A stretch of DNA of 64,000 nucleotides from Thereva unica (GCA_949987705.1 OX465283.1:51436953-51500952), one strand, 5' to 3'; positions 9,663 through 19,990 are shown, counted from the stretch's first letter. The notes: generated by a model from the letters alone, not told the origin. Translations and numbers: made by a program.

Positions 9663-11090
9663 TTACATTTTCCTTACTCTATTTTTATGTATTCTTATTA
9701 CTTTTTTGTTTGCATCCTCCAAAATGCAGTTTACTGTTTCTAGTGCTTTTACAAGGTATGGTCCACTGTATAGAGGATCTAACTTTTTTCTATTTTGTAT
9801 CGTAACTAATACTCTATCGCCAACTTTTATTGATAAGGGGTTACTATCGAGTTTACTGTTTTCTTGTCTAGCTGCTTTTGATGCTTCTATATGTTGTTTT
9901 GCATTGTTTAAGGCTTTTTGTAGCCTGTATTTCATCTCGCTGTTGAAGAGTTCATAGTTGTAGATGGGTTCTGTTCCTCCTTTTTCCAATTCTGCTGGCA
10001 AGCTTACTTTTTTGGCGAAAATTAGCTCAAATGGTGTGTAGCTGTGTACAGTATTTGGTGTGGTGTTGTAGCAAAATGCGTAGTATGGGATCCATGTATC
10101 CCAATCATCTCTGTTTTCATTTACGAAACACCTTAGGTCAGTGATTTCCAACCTGTGGGGCGCGCCCCCCTAGGGGGGCGCGAGACTGTTGTAAGGGGGG
10201 CATGCAGCTGTTTCCAAAATATCATTTTCGAATACAAACCAAAAAAGTCGAATAGGTGTCAAAAAAATGAATCAGCAAAATATGTATATACGTAATCCAC
10301 AATCCAAATTAAGGGGGCGCAACAACTTTTTTTTTAAAGGGGGGCGCAGGTACAAAAAGGTTGGAAACCACTGCCTTAGGTATTCGTTTAGGCATTTGTG
10401 ATTCCTTTCTAAGGCTCCAACTGTTTCAGGGTGAGCGGCTGTTGCGAATATTTGTTTTATTTTTAATGTATTGCACACTTCTGCAAATATCTGGTTTTTA
10501 TATTCCGTTCCTAAGTCAGATTTTATTTTTTCCATGGGTCCATAAGTTAAAATGAATCCTGTTACAATTGCTTTTGCAATTGTGTTGGCCTCCTTGTCTT
10601 TGACAGGGAGTGCGACTACATATTTTGTAAGGTCGCACTGCATGGTGACTGCATATCTGTTGCCATTTTCTGTTCTTGAAAATGGGCCTACTGTATCTAT
10701 TGATACTACACCAAATGGTTTAACGGGTGTTGTTGTTATCTCCATTATTTCTTTGTTGTGTTTCTGGTGTTTATTTTTCGCGCATAGTTCACAATTTTTT
10801 ACGTAGGCTGTTATTGTGTTTTTCATTCTTCTCCATCTATAAAATTGTTTTAGTTTATTGAACATTCTCGATTGTCCCAAGTGTCCTCCTGTTGGTGTGG
10901 CGTGGAAATTATGTAAAATTTCTTCAATTTGTTCCTTATTAGTGATGTACTTAATTGGTTTATATATTTCTATTCTAACTGTTTTTAGCTTCTTGTTTCC
11001 TAAGGCCTTAAATGAGGTCATATGTCGATTAGTTTGAAAATTTCGCTCTCGGCCGAGAGTTTCAGAGTCTTGGTCTGAATTGTTTTGCAT
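9663..11090 (-). pseudogene. Retroviral-type integrase, interrupted by a MITE
   Basis: The first ORF piece (11090 to about 10382) has an HHCC zinc domain (GGHLG, then CELCAKN) and the core with SIDTVGPF (first Asp), KSDLGTEY (second Asp) and ALERNHKCLNEYLR (Glu), so the DDE triad is present. The hAT MITE at 10139-10373 with its 8-bp duplication breaks the frame right after the Glu helix. The C-terminal piece (10130-9663) continues with WIPYYAFCYNTTPN, TPFELIFAK, VGDRVLV and a GPY-type YSGPYLV motif, ending RVRKM. Without the MITE it would look like an ordinary Gypsy integrase. The domain inserts the cDNA copy into chromosomes. Confidence 0.88.
10139..10373. mobile_element. 235-bp hAT-type MITE inside the integrase gene
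   Basis: Terminal inverted repeats of 16 bp with one mismatch (CAGTGATTTCCAACCT and CAGTGGTTTCCAACCT). A perfect 8-bp target duplication ccttaggt lies at 10131-10138 and 10374-10381; 8 bp is the hAT signature. It contains G-rich tracts and no ORF. It is younger than the LTR element it interrupts. Confidence 0.93.
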
Positions 11091-11374
11091 ATATATTTCT
11101 CCAATTCTTCGAAAGCCTGCTCTAGTGCAGTTTCTACTGTTAATTGGTTTCTTTTATTGTTTATTAACCTCTTCCATATTTTTATTTTATTGTGCACTAT
11201 ATTAATTTCTAATTTTATATTTTCTCTGCTATTCTTAGTTTCTATATGTAGTTCGGGTATGTTTGCTATTTCAGTTTCTGAGAGTTCTTCTGTTACACGC
11301 AGTTGATCAGGCTGCTGTGTTTCCTGGATACTCCCTTTTTCGACTGTTCTTTCTTGTTTCTCTTTTTTCTTCAT
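11018..11374 (-). CDS. Short Lys/Glu-rich ORF between gag and integrase
   Basis: ATG at 11374 gives 118 residues starting MKKKEKQERTVEKG. The product is highly charged and predicted helical, with no protease (DTG/DSG) or RT motif. It begins about a dozen bases after the gag stop and overlaps the integrase ORF start (11090) in another frame. It is most likely what remains of the front of pol, or a junction ORF produced when the middle of pol was deleted. The break is probably near 11040-11060, where a ctcggccgag palindrome lies. I cannot assign a function. Confidence 0.5.
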   Translation of the reverse strand: MKKKEKQERTVEKGSIQETQQPDQLRVTEELSETEIANIPELHIETKNSRENIKLEINIVHNKIKIWKRLINNKRNQLTVETALEQAFEELEKYICKTIQTKTLKLSAESEIFKLIDI

Positions 11375-11385
11375 CGCCCTGGTTT

Positions 11386-12201
11386 TTACTTGTAGTATAG
11401 TATCCTGTCTGCCGGTGGTTTATCTACTGCTATTGCTTTTGTTACCACTTCATTTAGTGTGGTTAAATTTGTAGCCTTCAGTATTAGAGATGTCTCTGGG
11501 TTTTCGGTGTTGTCTATGAACGTTTGTACCGAAAATTTCTCGGCTAATTTCTCGGCTGTTTCGGTTGTTGCTACGTTTTCGGATATGAAGGCTCGTGTTA
11601 GTAGGGATGACAGGTCCTCAATTTGTTTGGAGTAGTCTACTAGTTTCCTGTGTCCCTGTTTACAGTTTCTTAACTGAGATAAAATAGCATCGGATGATAA
11701 TTTAATTGTGAACTTTTGTTGCAGTTTTGTTTTTATCTGTTTTACCGTTGTCAAGTCGTTTGATATTATGCTTTTGGCTTTTCCTGTGATGCGAGTTTTT
11801 ATAAATTTTACCATAATATTCTTCTGTTCTGTTGGTGTTAGTTCGTCCAACAGTTCCATTGATTCTATAAATGATTCCGTCTCCTCCTCCTTGCCGTCGT
11901 AGGTGCGGAGTAAGGATGTGGCGGTTTTTATATCGAACGCCATGCTTAATTTTCTTTGTGTTCCTATCAGCTCGTTTATGGTAGAAGCAATTTTCTTTAT
12001 TTCCGTGTAAGTATTCTTTATTTCTTGTATATTTTCTGCCTTGGCTATTTTTCCTGTCGTTTCTTTTGCTTTTATGTAGAATTCGTACACCTGTTGTTCC
12101 TTTTTTGCTAACGTCTCGCTGGTGTACGGTCGATTTGGGCTTTTTCTGAAATTTGTTAGTATATTTTGTAGTTCTTCCTTTATTTCTGCTAGCCTTTCCA
12201 T
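11386..12201 (-). CDS. Gag capsid-like protein of the LTR element
   Basis: 271 residues from ATG 12201 (MERLAEIKEELQ). The N-terminal half is coiled-coil-like. The second half has the retrotransposon gag/capsid helical pattern: LRTYDGKEEETESFIESMEL, then KFIKTRITGKAKSII, VKQIKTKLQQKF, LRNCKQGHRKLVDYSKQIEDL. There is no CCHC knuckle at the end. It would assemble the particle that packages the element RNA. The ORF is intact. Confidence 0.75.
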   Translation of the reverse strand: MERLAEIKEELQNILTNFRKSPNRPYTSETLAKKEQQVYEFYIKAKETTGKIAKAENIQEIKNTYTEIKKIASTINELIGTQRKLSMAFDIKTATSLLRTYDGKEEETESFIESMELLDELTPTEQKNIMVKFIKTRITGKAKSIISNDLTTVKQIKTKLQQKFTIKLSSDAILSQLRNCKQGHRKLVDYSKQIEDLSSLLTRAFISENVATTETAEKLAEKFSVQTFIDNTENPETSLILKATNLTTLNEVVTKAIAVDKPPADRILYYK

Positions 12202-12215
12202 ATGGTATATTTAGT

Positions 12216-12434
12216 CTATACATTTACTTGAACTGGGGTGTTTAGATATCTTTTTCGGAGTCCCCTTCTATGATTGATGTAGACTTTATACGTTAGTGTT
12301 ATGCACTTAATTACCACAATGATGATTAGTAAAATTAATATTTCTTTATTTTCAACTGTTACCGTATCTTGTACAGTTACGTTATTTATAACTTGTCCCG
12401 TATTCTCTGTTGGAGTACTGTATGTCTTTCCCAT
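12216..12434 (-). CDS. Small single-pass membrane-like protein of the LTR element
   Basis: ATG at 12434 gives 72 residues starting MGKTYSTPTENTG; upstream non-ATG codons could extend it by 9. One strongly hydrophobic segment (ILILLIIIVVIKC) is followed by a basic tail (INHRRGLRKRY). It sits between the two gag-like ORFs with only 14 bases to the next start codon. The N-terminal MG could allow myristoylation. I do not recognise a family, and it could be a shifted piece of gag. Confidence 0.45.
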   Translation of the reverse strand: MGKTYSTPTENTGQVINNVTVQDTVTVENKEILILLIIIVVIKCITLTYKVYINHRRGLRKRYLNTPVQVNV

Positions 12435-12597
12435 TTTGGAGAATGCAAAATTGAAGAACAATAATTAGAAGGAATTGCAGGACAAAATGTTTTTACTTAG
12501 AAAAAAAAATTTTCGAAAAGAGAAGACTAAATTAAGACTAAAATTTACTGATTAATTTATTTGATATTTTTATTCTATTATTATTATTATTTTTTTT

Positions 12598-13020
12598 TTA
12601 TATTTTATAGCTCAACATATTTTTGGACCTCTTTATATTGTTATATTTTTTTTTTGCTTGTCCCAGTAAGTGTTGATATTTTTTCTTCTCTTCCTCGGTG
12701 TTTGATAATGCCACTAGTTGACTATATTTTTCGATCTCTCTGCTTATCCTGGCGCGTGCTCCTCCTCTTGACTTCCTTTTTTGTTCCCTTTGTGTCTTCT
12801 TATCTTCCAGTCGCTGTCTGTATTGTTCAATTGTTAATTTACGGGGGCCGGCTGTTGCTAGGTGCAGCGGTGTTGATGGCTGTGGAGTCGGTGAATGACG
12901 TATTGGCTGATTAATTTTGTATAGTGTTAATCCCTCGATGTTCCTTTCTGGGATGTTTTCTTCAATTGTTTTAAAAATCTTCTGGAACGCAGCTTCGATC
13001 TTGGATGTCACGGTCGCCAT
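12598..13020 (-). CDS. First gag-region ORF of the LTR element (basic protein)
   Basis: 140 residues beginning MATVTSKIEAAF. The A of the ATG is the last base of the 5' LTR (13020) and the following codons are read from the primer-binding site itself. The product is basic and helical, with REQKRKSRGGARARI and a Lys-rich C-terminus (AKKKYNNIKRSKN). It may act as a matrix- or nucleic-acid-binding protein. No known domain recognised. The frame is also open 12 codons back into the LTR, so the true start is uncertain. Confidence 0.55.
   Translation of the reverse strand: MATVTSKIEAAFQKIFKTIEENIPERNIEGLTLYKINQPIRHSPTPQPSTPLHLATAGPRKLTIEQYRQRLEDKKTQREQKRKSRGGARARISREIEKYSQLVALSNTEEEKKKYQHLLGQAKKKYNNIKRSKNMLSYKI
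13006..13019 (-). other. Primer-binding site, tRNA-Arg type
   Basis: Directly next to the 5' LTR the minus strand reads TGGCGACCGTGACA, the sequence I associate with tRNA-Arg priming in Drosophila mdg1/412-type Gypsy elements. There is no spacer between LTR and site. Confidence 0.8.
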
Positions 13021-13494
13021 GTGGTGGTATTTAATCTCTTTTGAGAGCAGCAGCAATGCTTGGCTCTTGGGTAGAGCAGCGAGACTCGCTATGCTCTGGA
13101 CTTAGTATGGAGCAGCTTGCTAGCACAACTCCGAAATGAATAACTTCAAGTCTGATTACTAAGTGTCTTTATTTTAAGAATTCTTACTCTATTTATACTA
13201 AATTGATTACATTGATTTATATCTAAAATATAGGCCCGCGTCTCAAATACCTGGCTCATCAAAATCGTCCACTTAATTGCGTGCTCCATGTGACGAAAGT
13301 TTGTTTACAAACAACCGGCGAAAGTTAATTATGACCCCGTTAGCCGGGCGCGGTGTTTTTATATTTTTGTGTGTGTATGCACTTTAGCGGGACGGTGGTG
13401 ATTTGAGGCGCGTTCTTATTTTGTAATTTGACTTACTGAACTTAAGAATTATATGTTTTTAGGGCATGTGTTTGTTGATTATGATTTCATCACA
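13020..13494 (-). repeat. 5' LTR (right copy)
   Basis: 475 bp, matching the left LTR throughout my reading. Target duplication atgc follows at 13495-13498. It should carry the element promoter, reading toward lower coordinates. Confidence 0.95.
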
Positions 13495-13498
13495 ATGC

Positions 13499-13970
13499 AA
13501 AAAAGTCATATTATATTCAGCCAAAGTCACGGATCTAAATTTTTATGGGAATCTACTGGATTCAAGTTGAATTTTTTTCAGAACCAGTAAGCGATTTATA
13601 TTTATATCATAAACATAAATTCAAATATATGTTTATACATTAATGATATAAAACTTAATGGCTGAGGTAACTGAGATGATTAACAAAGAAAACGACCAGC
13701 TACGAAGTTTTTCAACACGCTTTTTGCGCGAAATCAAACACTTGGTCACCAAACCCATTCTCCTCTGCATTACTTATAAGTCATTACAGAAAACACTAAA
13801 TAAAGAAGTACTTCCAAATCGACTTCCCACAGTAAATACTTGTGATTTTCCATACTGGGTTTCTACCCCAAATATGTAAGTAAAATACAGACGCCCAGTC
13901 GAATAGGCGAAACGCCGAAACGTATTCCATTTCGCCGAAAGCGATTAATCCAAGCAAAATAGTTAAATAT
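13499..13970. other. Unassigned DNA between the LTR element and the foldback
   Basis: AT-rich. A 73-codon open frame at 13658-13879 matches nothing I know. The end of the stretch (13900-13940) has cgccgaaa-type words. No gene called. Confidence 0.5.
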
Positions 13971-14040
13971 TGCAGCCATTTAGCTGGCTGGAGCATGGCA
14001 ACTTTTAGTCGAGGTCCAGCAACAGACAGCAGCGATGGTT

Positions 14041-14734
14041 TCTGGGCACTTGTGCCTATGCAGCTGGCTAGAGCATGGCAACTTTTGGTTTAGCTCCACC
14101 TAGAAACAGCAGGGTATAATTCTATGTGTGCGAGGCAAAATAGCCCGCGCTTGGTGGGAGGGATTGGGTTTCAATGTTGCAATGCAGAAGCTGCTCTCAG
14201 CATTCATTTCATATTCTCGCAATGCAGACGCCGCTCTCCAAATTCATGTCATATTCTCGCACGCCATCGCTGCTGTCTGTTGCTGGAGCTCGACCAAATT
14301 TTACTTAAGGCCCCCATACACGGTCAAATTGGTTGTACATCCAGAATTTCATCAAACCCATAAGCGCAACGAGTTTTGGTCGGCCGGCCGGCCCACAATC
14401 GATAGTTTTGGTTGTACATCCGCCCTTCGATGTAGATCCAATTTGACCGTGTATGGGGGGCTTTACATATCTGATCTGGGGAACTTTTTTTAGTCGAGGA
14501 TGAAATGAATGCTGAGAGCGGCGTCTGCATTGCGAAAATATGAAAAGAATGTGAGCGAGAATATGACGTGGATTTTGAGAGCGGCTTCTGCATTGCAGGA
14601 ATACGATATGAATGCTGAGAGCAACTTCTGCATTGCAACATCGCACACATAGAATTATACGCTGCTGTTTGTAGGTGGAGCTAAACCAAAAGTTTCCATG
14701 CTCTAGCCAGCTGCATAAGCACAAGTGCCCAAAA
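14041..14734. mobile_element. Foldback element (about 694-bp palindrome)
   Basis: Arms 14041-14134 and 14641-14734 are near-identical inverted repeats (agctggctagagcatgg and its complement). Inside each arm are short tandem units containing ttctgcattgc or its complement. The axis falls at about 14387, in ggccggccggcc, and the inner repeat pair (14309-14463) shares the axis. A partial extra copy of the arm start lies at about 13985-14030. No coding sequence. The architecture matches foldback-type transposons. Confidence 0.75.
14309..14463. mobile_element. Inner palindromic MITE at the foldback axis
   Basis: Terminal repeats cccccatacacggtcaaatt and its near complement at the right end enclose a short spacer. 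A ttaa precedes the left end at 14305-14308; the right side has a diverged ttta. The terminal sequence resembles that of the TTAA-flanked MITE at 22091-22426 (catacacgg against tatacacgg). Confidence 0.55.
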
Positions 14735-15009
14735 ACAGGTGAGCAACAAATGTGCGCGTTGACCCCATCCCTGCCACATGTGTCCAGAAACGGGTGTGCA
14801 ACAAAGTGCGCGTGTCGCGAATTCTTTGTTTTACCCCCAGCGAAAAAGTGCCAAACGCGCCTAAAGAAGTTAACACTTCAAAAACTCGTCTTAAAAAGTA
14901 TTCCACCGAACGCGGGAACACAAGCAGCTAACTAACCCAATTTGACAGAAGACCCGCAAATTTCACTACGGTCACATACAGGGATTATACACACGAGGGC
15001 CTTTCTTGA

Positions 15010-15310
15010 AGTTCTCTATTCTAAGATGTACGTTTTTCAAGAATTAGAAAATCAGAAAATTTTGATTTCCTAGCTACAAATGGTAGAGCATTGAACATAG
15101 TGTATCCTGAAGCTCTCCAAGCAATCGGTTAAGAATTGATCAATAAATATGGAAAGGAGGATCGGAAATGTGTGATTTATATACAATGACTAAGAATTAA
15201 AGAAACCCTTCATCTCTGAGATTTTAGGTATAAGTCGAGGAATCTGCGTTCTGATCATCATGATATCGTTGCAAGCGATTTTACACAAAAACTCAAGAAA
15301 ATGATGGATC
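15010..15310 (+). repeat. Unknown dispersed repeat, copy 1
   Basis: Shares about 230 bp with 27952-28151 plus 30280-30345 (cctagctacaaatgg, agtgtatcctgaagctct, aagtc..gaat). Both copies translate to a similar reading, including ATNG..LNIVYPEAL, so the ancestor was probably protein-coding. I do not recognise the protein. This copy has several stops. Confidence 0.6.
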
Positions 15311-16220
15311 GCCTGATAAAAGGACAATTTTTCGGTTCAATTTGCTGCAATATATATTGTGTTGAGTAGCAGAAGCGTGGTTGAGCGCATGCTCATCTTG
15401 TACATTAATGTAATTGGAGTTTCTGTCTGTGATTTCAAAATAATTGTCATTTTATTTGCATTATATTAAAACAAAATGAAGTATTTTTAAAATATTTGTC
15501 AGTACTTCTGTAGCATGATTCAGTATTTTCCTTGGCGACTATCGGATCAGACTGAAAACATGACTCGTAGGAACTCGAATGAAATACTGTCACTGAGATA
15601 TATAGTTCTTATAATTGGCGGAAATACTAGGAATCATTACAGTTTACCATCTCCACAAATAAACGATGGGTCTGAAGATAATTTAAACAGAGAATATGTG
15701 GAACAGAATGAACCAAAGTTAAAGAATGAACAAAAAGATAACTATCAACAGGGTCAATACGACTGAATTTTTAATGTCTCTTTTTAAGGGGGCACTGGCA
15801 TAACTTTCTTAATTAATCATATATTACCCAAAAAACCTTCAGATAAAAGGTTTACCGTAGTAGGCTCATTAGCAGAGATTGTGGCAAATTTACTCGCATA
15901 AGGAAAACCAGCTCATTCTATGTTTAAGATACTGATCGTAGAAGACCATATTAAAAATCCTGCGTGCAACATATCTTTAACCAGTCCCAAAACTAAGGTT
16001 GACAGGACTGCATGTCCTGTTCGGGACGAACCCGTTAGCAGAACGATATAAAGTGTAAGGAAGTCGGAAAGATAAGGCGGAATTTTAGTACGGAGAACTT
16101 TATGCAAGAGAACCAATGCCATAAACAATCAATAAAGCGAAAAAAGCCGCAACCAAGCAAGGAATTTTGTACACCAGACACATGATCAGACCTCCGCATG
16201 TGAAAAATAAACCTTAAACA
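15311..16220. other. Unassigned DNA
   Basis: No gene recognised. An 83-codon frame at 15515-15766 (+) and a 71-codon frame at 15913-16128 (-, with LLHKVLRTKIPPYLSDF) are open. The latter resembles tails of retroelement or host proteins, but too weakly to call. Confidence 0.4.
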
Positions 16221-16224
16221 ATAG

Positions 16225-17182
16225 TGTTACGTTTTTACGGCTTAACGGATTCGTAGGATTAATTAAGGAATACACTTTTTAATTATCCACACAAAATTTA
16301 TTTATTACAAACCAAAACACAATTTAATAACAAGCACAATTCTTACAGTTCACTATAATCACTTTCAGTTTAATAACTCGCACTATTAAATTCTATCTAT
16401 CGCTTTATAGTTCACTTTTAAATCACCACTTTTCACTGTTCTCACTTTAGAACACTTTTTATCGCCTTTCAAATCAAAACTGACTTTCTCAGCGCCTGCA
16501 AGCCGCTTTTATATCCAAGCTCCACCTTTATCTAACTTCTGGAACCTTCGTCCCTTTTCTAGTGCCTAGTGGTATGTTCGTTTCTTTTCGTCCAGAAGCT
16601 TGAAGTTGTCTTCACTTATCGCTCGTTCCAATTTTAGTTTAGTACATAAATCGTTAGTTGAGACAACAACCACAGTCATTAGCTGCGTTCCTTTTCTGCT
16701 AATTTTTACAATTTTTTACAAGTGCGTACTAGCAACTACACTTGCTCTTATAAACGAGTGGATATCACTTGCAATAACGCAATTGAAATCCGCTAGAGGA
16801 AAGCTCTTATTTGGAGTCTATTGTGAATTATTTTGCATTTACTGAAAATCCCATAGATGGCTTTTGATTGTTTTGAGCTTTTTTCATATAAAAACATCTA
16901 TAAACAAAATTTTATTTGTATAATTATCTAAAACTATTCTTTCGTTTCATTTTGAAAATTAATCACATAAATTTCTATTTTGTTGTAAATTCTTTTAACT
17001 TTTTGTTTATATACAAATAAAATAACATCAAAAATGTTAAGATAGGTTTTACTCAAATCAGCAAATTTTGCGTTCCTTTTCTGCTCTGCTCACAAGTACT
17101 AAAAAGTAGAAAAGGAACACAGCTATTAACGACAATCGTTGATTCAGCTTTTTAATGGACAGATGGCGCATAAATCTTCACA
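16225..17182 (-). repeat. Probable solo LTR (958 bp)
   Basis: Starts TGTTACG and ends CTTCACA, flanked on both sides by atag (16221-16224 and 17183-17186), a 4-bp duplication. The minus strand has a TATA-type box (ggatataaaag, about 16515-16505) followed by leader-like sequence. An inner inverted pair (gcgttccttttct at about 16684 and agaaaaggaac at about 17107) could fold. No internal coding region, so it would be the product of LTR-LTR recombination. Confidence 0.5.
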
Positions 17183-17380
17183 ATAGGTTTAGGTTGAGCA
17201 GCCGTGCCCATAGAAGACAGACTAACCTGGACCTTTTCTAAAGTATCGCCGGGTGCACTGATGGCTCCAAAACAGAGACAAGGGTGGGAACCGGAATCAG
17301 TACAGCAAAAAGCCTAGGCACCCTAGCAACTGACTTCAAGCAAAGATGTACGTGTACGGATGAGTCCACCCTCTACTTTC

Positions 17381-18960
17381 TTTATTTATTTATTCGCCAA
17401 ACAAGGCACACTTACAAACTAAGTACAACAAAAATGACACTTAAATTAAAAAACATAGCAGTACAATAGTTTTTTATAAGATTATATAACTATTGACAGC
17501 TACTGAAAACCTAATATTGTCAAGAGAGGGCGAGTTATATTGGTAGGGAACTGAGTATTTTCTTATAAGATGCCTTGTTGAGTGAATGAGAAAGTGAAGC
17601 TATTACTATTGAAAATCATGCATCTGTTGGCGGGCTCGTTCCTAGCGTAATGGACAAGGTGTGGATATTTCCTAAGTAATTTAGTGTGTAGTGTGTATCG
17701 GCGTGTCGTGTACCTACATCATTGCATTTGATCTTGTCCGACGGAAACTGCACTTAAGTTTTCCACTTAGGACTTTAAAGACAGCGCAAGATATGAGCAG
17801 TTTTCTCCTGCTAGATAATGGCATGAGATCGAACACTTCGAGCCTATCCAAGTAGTGTGGTAGGGTTTCGTTCAGGGGGGTCGTTTAGATCTCTCAGGGC
17901 AAAAGGGAGAAAACTCTTATGAACTGATTCAATCCTCCTGTACTTGGAATATAGGATCTCAGATAAGACACGCATATTCCAGGATAGGGCGGACTAGAGA
18001 ACAGAAGAGTGTTTTAGGGACCCATACATTATCGAATTCTTTGGATCTCCTGTTTATGAAGCCAAGAAGTTTGTTGGCTCTGGCAGTAGTATTATCCTAG
18101 TGCAGGTTGAAATTGAGCTTTGTGTCTAAGGCTAGGCCTAGATCTACGATATGATCTACTTGATTCAACATTATGCCGTTAAGATAATAGTACTGCTTCT
18201 GGGTGTTTTTTCCACGGGAGAAGGTAATTGCATGGCATTTGCTGGCGTTAAGTTGCAATTTATTCGTAGTGCACCAGTCTTGTAAGGCATTCAATTTCGT
18301 CTGCATGAAGGAAGCCTCAGTTTGTGTCTTAATGACGCTATAAATTTTGAGACTATCCGCGTAGAAGAGATGTAGAATATTTATTAGTTTTTCCGATAGA
18401 TCGGATATGAAAATATTGATAAGAAGAGGACCAAGATGACTACCCTGAGGAACGCCAGAGGTTACTTCGATCTCATTAGATAGAAAACCTTGGAATAACC
18501 TGATAACCTGTGTTCTTCCGTTAAGATATGATTTTAACCATTCCAGGGCAGAACCTGATATTCCAAATTTTAATAATTTTGCAATTAAAATGTCATGGTC
18601 CACTCGATCAAAGACCGTGTACACAGCATCCAATTGATGGCCGCTCTCCGTGCCGCAGAGTAATTCGGAGATTAGGACCATAAGGTTTGAAGTCGATGAA
18701 CGCCATTTCCGGAAACTGTGTTGTTCGTTTAGGAAAGAGTCGATAAGAGGAGCTTTCTTGTTATAAACAAGTTTTTCAAAACGCTTAGGAATTGATGATA
18801 AAATGGCAATGCTCTTATAGCTTTCCACCGAGTGCTTATCGCCGGATTTATAGATTGGCAAGATTTCTTCCATAGCGTAGGAAACGTTCCTAACGATAAA
18901 GATTTGTTGAAGATGAGATAAAGAGGAAACACGATATGTTTTAAGCAGCGCTGCATGAAA
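17381..18960 (-). pseudogene. Jockey/CR1-type non-LTR reverse transcriptase remnant
   Basis: On the minus strand from 18960: frame-shifted N-terminal RT, then ILPIYKSGDKHS, YKSIAILSSI, RRVDHDIL-like FDRVDHDIL, GVPQGSHLGPLLINIFISDL and FYADSLKIY. The YADD motif has become YADS and motif A has lost its Asp (AVYTVFDRVDH instead of the usual D-F-S-K-A-F-D-R), so it is catalytically dead. The 3' end reads into (AATAAA)n at about 17381. A diverged copy of its 3' part is at 55520-55912. Confidence 0.8.
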
Positions 18961-19109
18961 ATAGGAGGGGGATTGTCAAGATCATTGCCTTACCATTAGA
19001 AGTGTCCGGCGTGATAAAAGGTAGCAGATAAATGAGCTCGCAGAAAAAGCGGAAAACGCGGCAAAAACACAGGCAACAGTAAAGTGCTGTACCAAATTAC
19101 TAAACAGCT

Positions 19110-19360
19110 CTCGGAAAGCACTCTACTAAAAAGCATGCCGTTAAGAGTGCGGATGGAAGGCTGCTGTGCAGCGACGAGGAGGAACTCCAAAGATGGAGGG
19201 ATTACTTCTTCGCCGCCCTGAATGGGTCATTTACACAGGATCCCCAGGAAACAGCAACAATGCGCAGCCAATAAAAATCGCCACCCGGGCCCCATCCAAA
19301 ACGGAAATAGTAACCGCAATTCATGCACTGACCACTAAAATACTGTGTTATGGTAAATTA
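19110..19360 (+). pseudogene. Non-LTR retrotransposon linker fragment
   Basis: Plus-strand reading contains ADGRLLCSDEEELQRWRDYF and AALNGSF, the segment between endonuclease and RT in RTE-type ORFs (compare GTIVTGSEDVKKRWKEFF in the intact element at 2438-5347). Ends in a poly-A/T stretch. Frameshifts are present. Confidence 0.6.
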
Positions 19361-19369
19361 TCACGAAAA

Positions 19370-19990
19370 AAAATTTTTTTTTTTTTTCGTTTTTCCAATT
19401 TTTCGCTCATTTTTCCATTTTTTACCATTTATCGAAAGTAGACGTAACTACGAGTAAGTGAGCCAAAACAGAACTCCGTAGGAAGCGTAGTTTTAAGAGG
19501 AATCGCAGGTCAAAATATCGCTTTAAAAAAAATTTAACAACAATCTCTAAATATTTCCGTCTGAAAAAATTACTACCTTTTTGCAACACAAAAATGTATC
19601 TTTTGCCCAAGCTTCAGATAATAGAAAACATAGAAAATTTTTGGCGTTTGTTATAAATCTTTTTATTTCCTCCAACTTTTACATTTAACTTTTGTTATTT
19701 TATTGAATTTTCTTATAATAATTGTTAAATTAATTTTTTAATTTAACATTTTGCTTCAGCTCAGCCGTTTTAATAAATATTTCCACAGACCTTTTATTTT
19801 AACAATTGTTTACTTTTATTTTAACAATTGCTTTTTTGGCCAACCCTAGAGAACATAAGTTAAAAGATTCTCCTTCCTCATTAAAACACGTCTGCTCATC
19901 ACGGCGGCTGAAACAAAAATAAAATGGAACCTAAAGTGATACAAAATGGAATTAGAACAAACAGCTGATCAGAAAAGGCGAACGTTAGTC
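19370..19990. other. AT-rich DNA without recognisable genes
   Basis: Poly-T tracts (19373-19388) and generally AT-rich sequence. No ORF, repeat or signal recognised. Confidence 0.5.

Larger units (their letters stand above)
8980..13494 (-). mobile_element. Gypsy-like LTR retrotransposon lacking protease/RT/RNase H
   Basis: Two 475-bp LTRs (8980-9454 and 13020-13494), in which I found no difference, start with TG and end with CA. They are flanked by the 4-bp duplication atgc (8976-8979 and 13495-13498), as in Gypsy-type elements. The coding strand is minus: primer-binding site at 13019-13006, gag-like ORFs, integrase, then a polypurine tract next to the left LTR. The internal region is only about 3.6 kb (including a 235-bp MITE) and no protease, RT or RNase H motif is found between gag and integrase. 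The copy is therefore young but internally deleted and probably depended on a relative. Confidence 0.92.

Noticed and set aside
9547..9957. Phe-rich plus-strand frames over poly-T
   Set aside because: Antisense of the integrase gene and poly-A tract; composition artefact.
11702..12223. 173-codon Lys-rich frame overlapping gag
   Set aside because: Shadow of the gag frame; no retroelement motif.
14041..14734. CRISPR-like array from the spaced repeats
   Set aside because: Repeats are symmetrical about an axis, without uniform spacers, in a eukaryotic genome.
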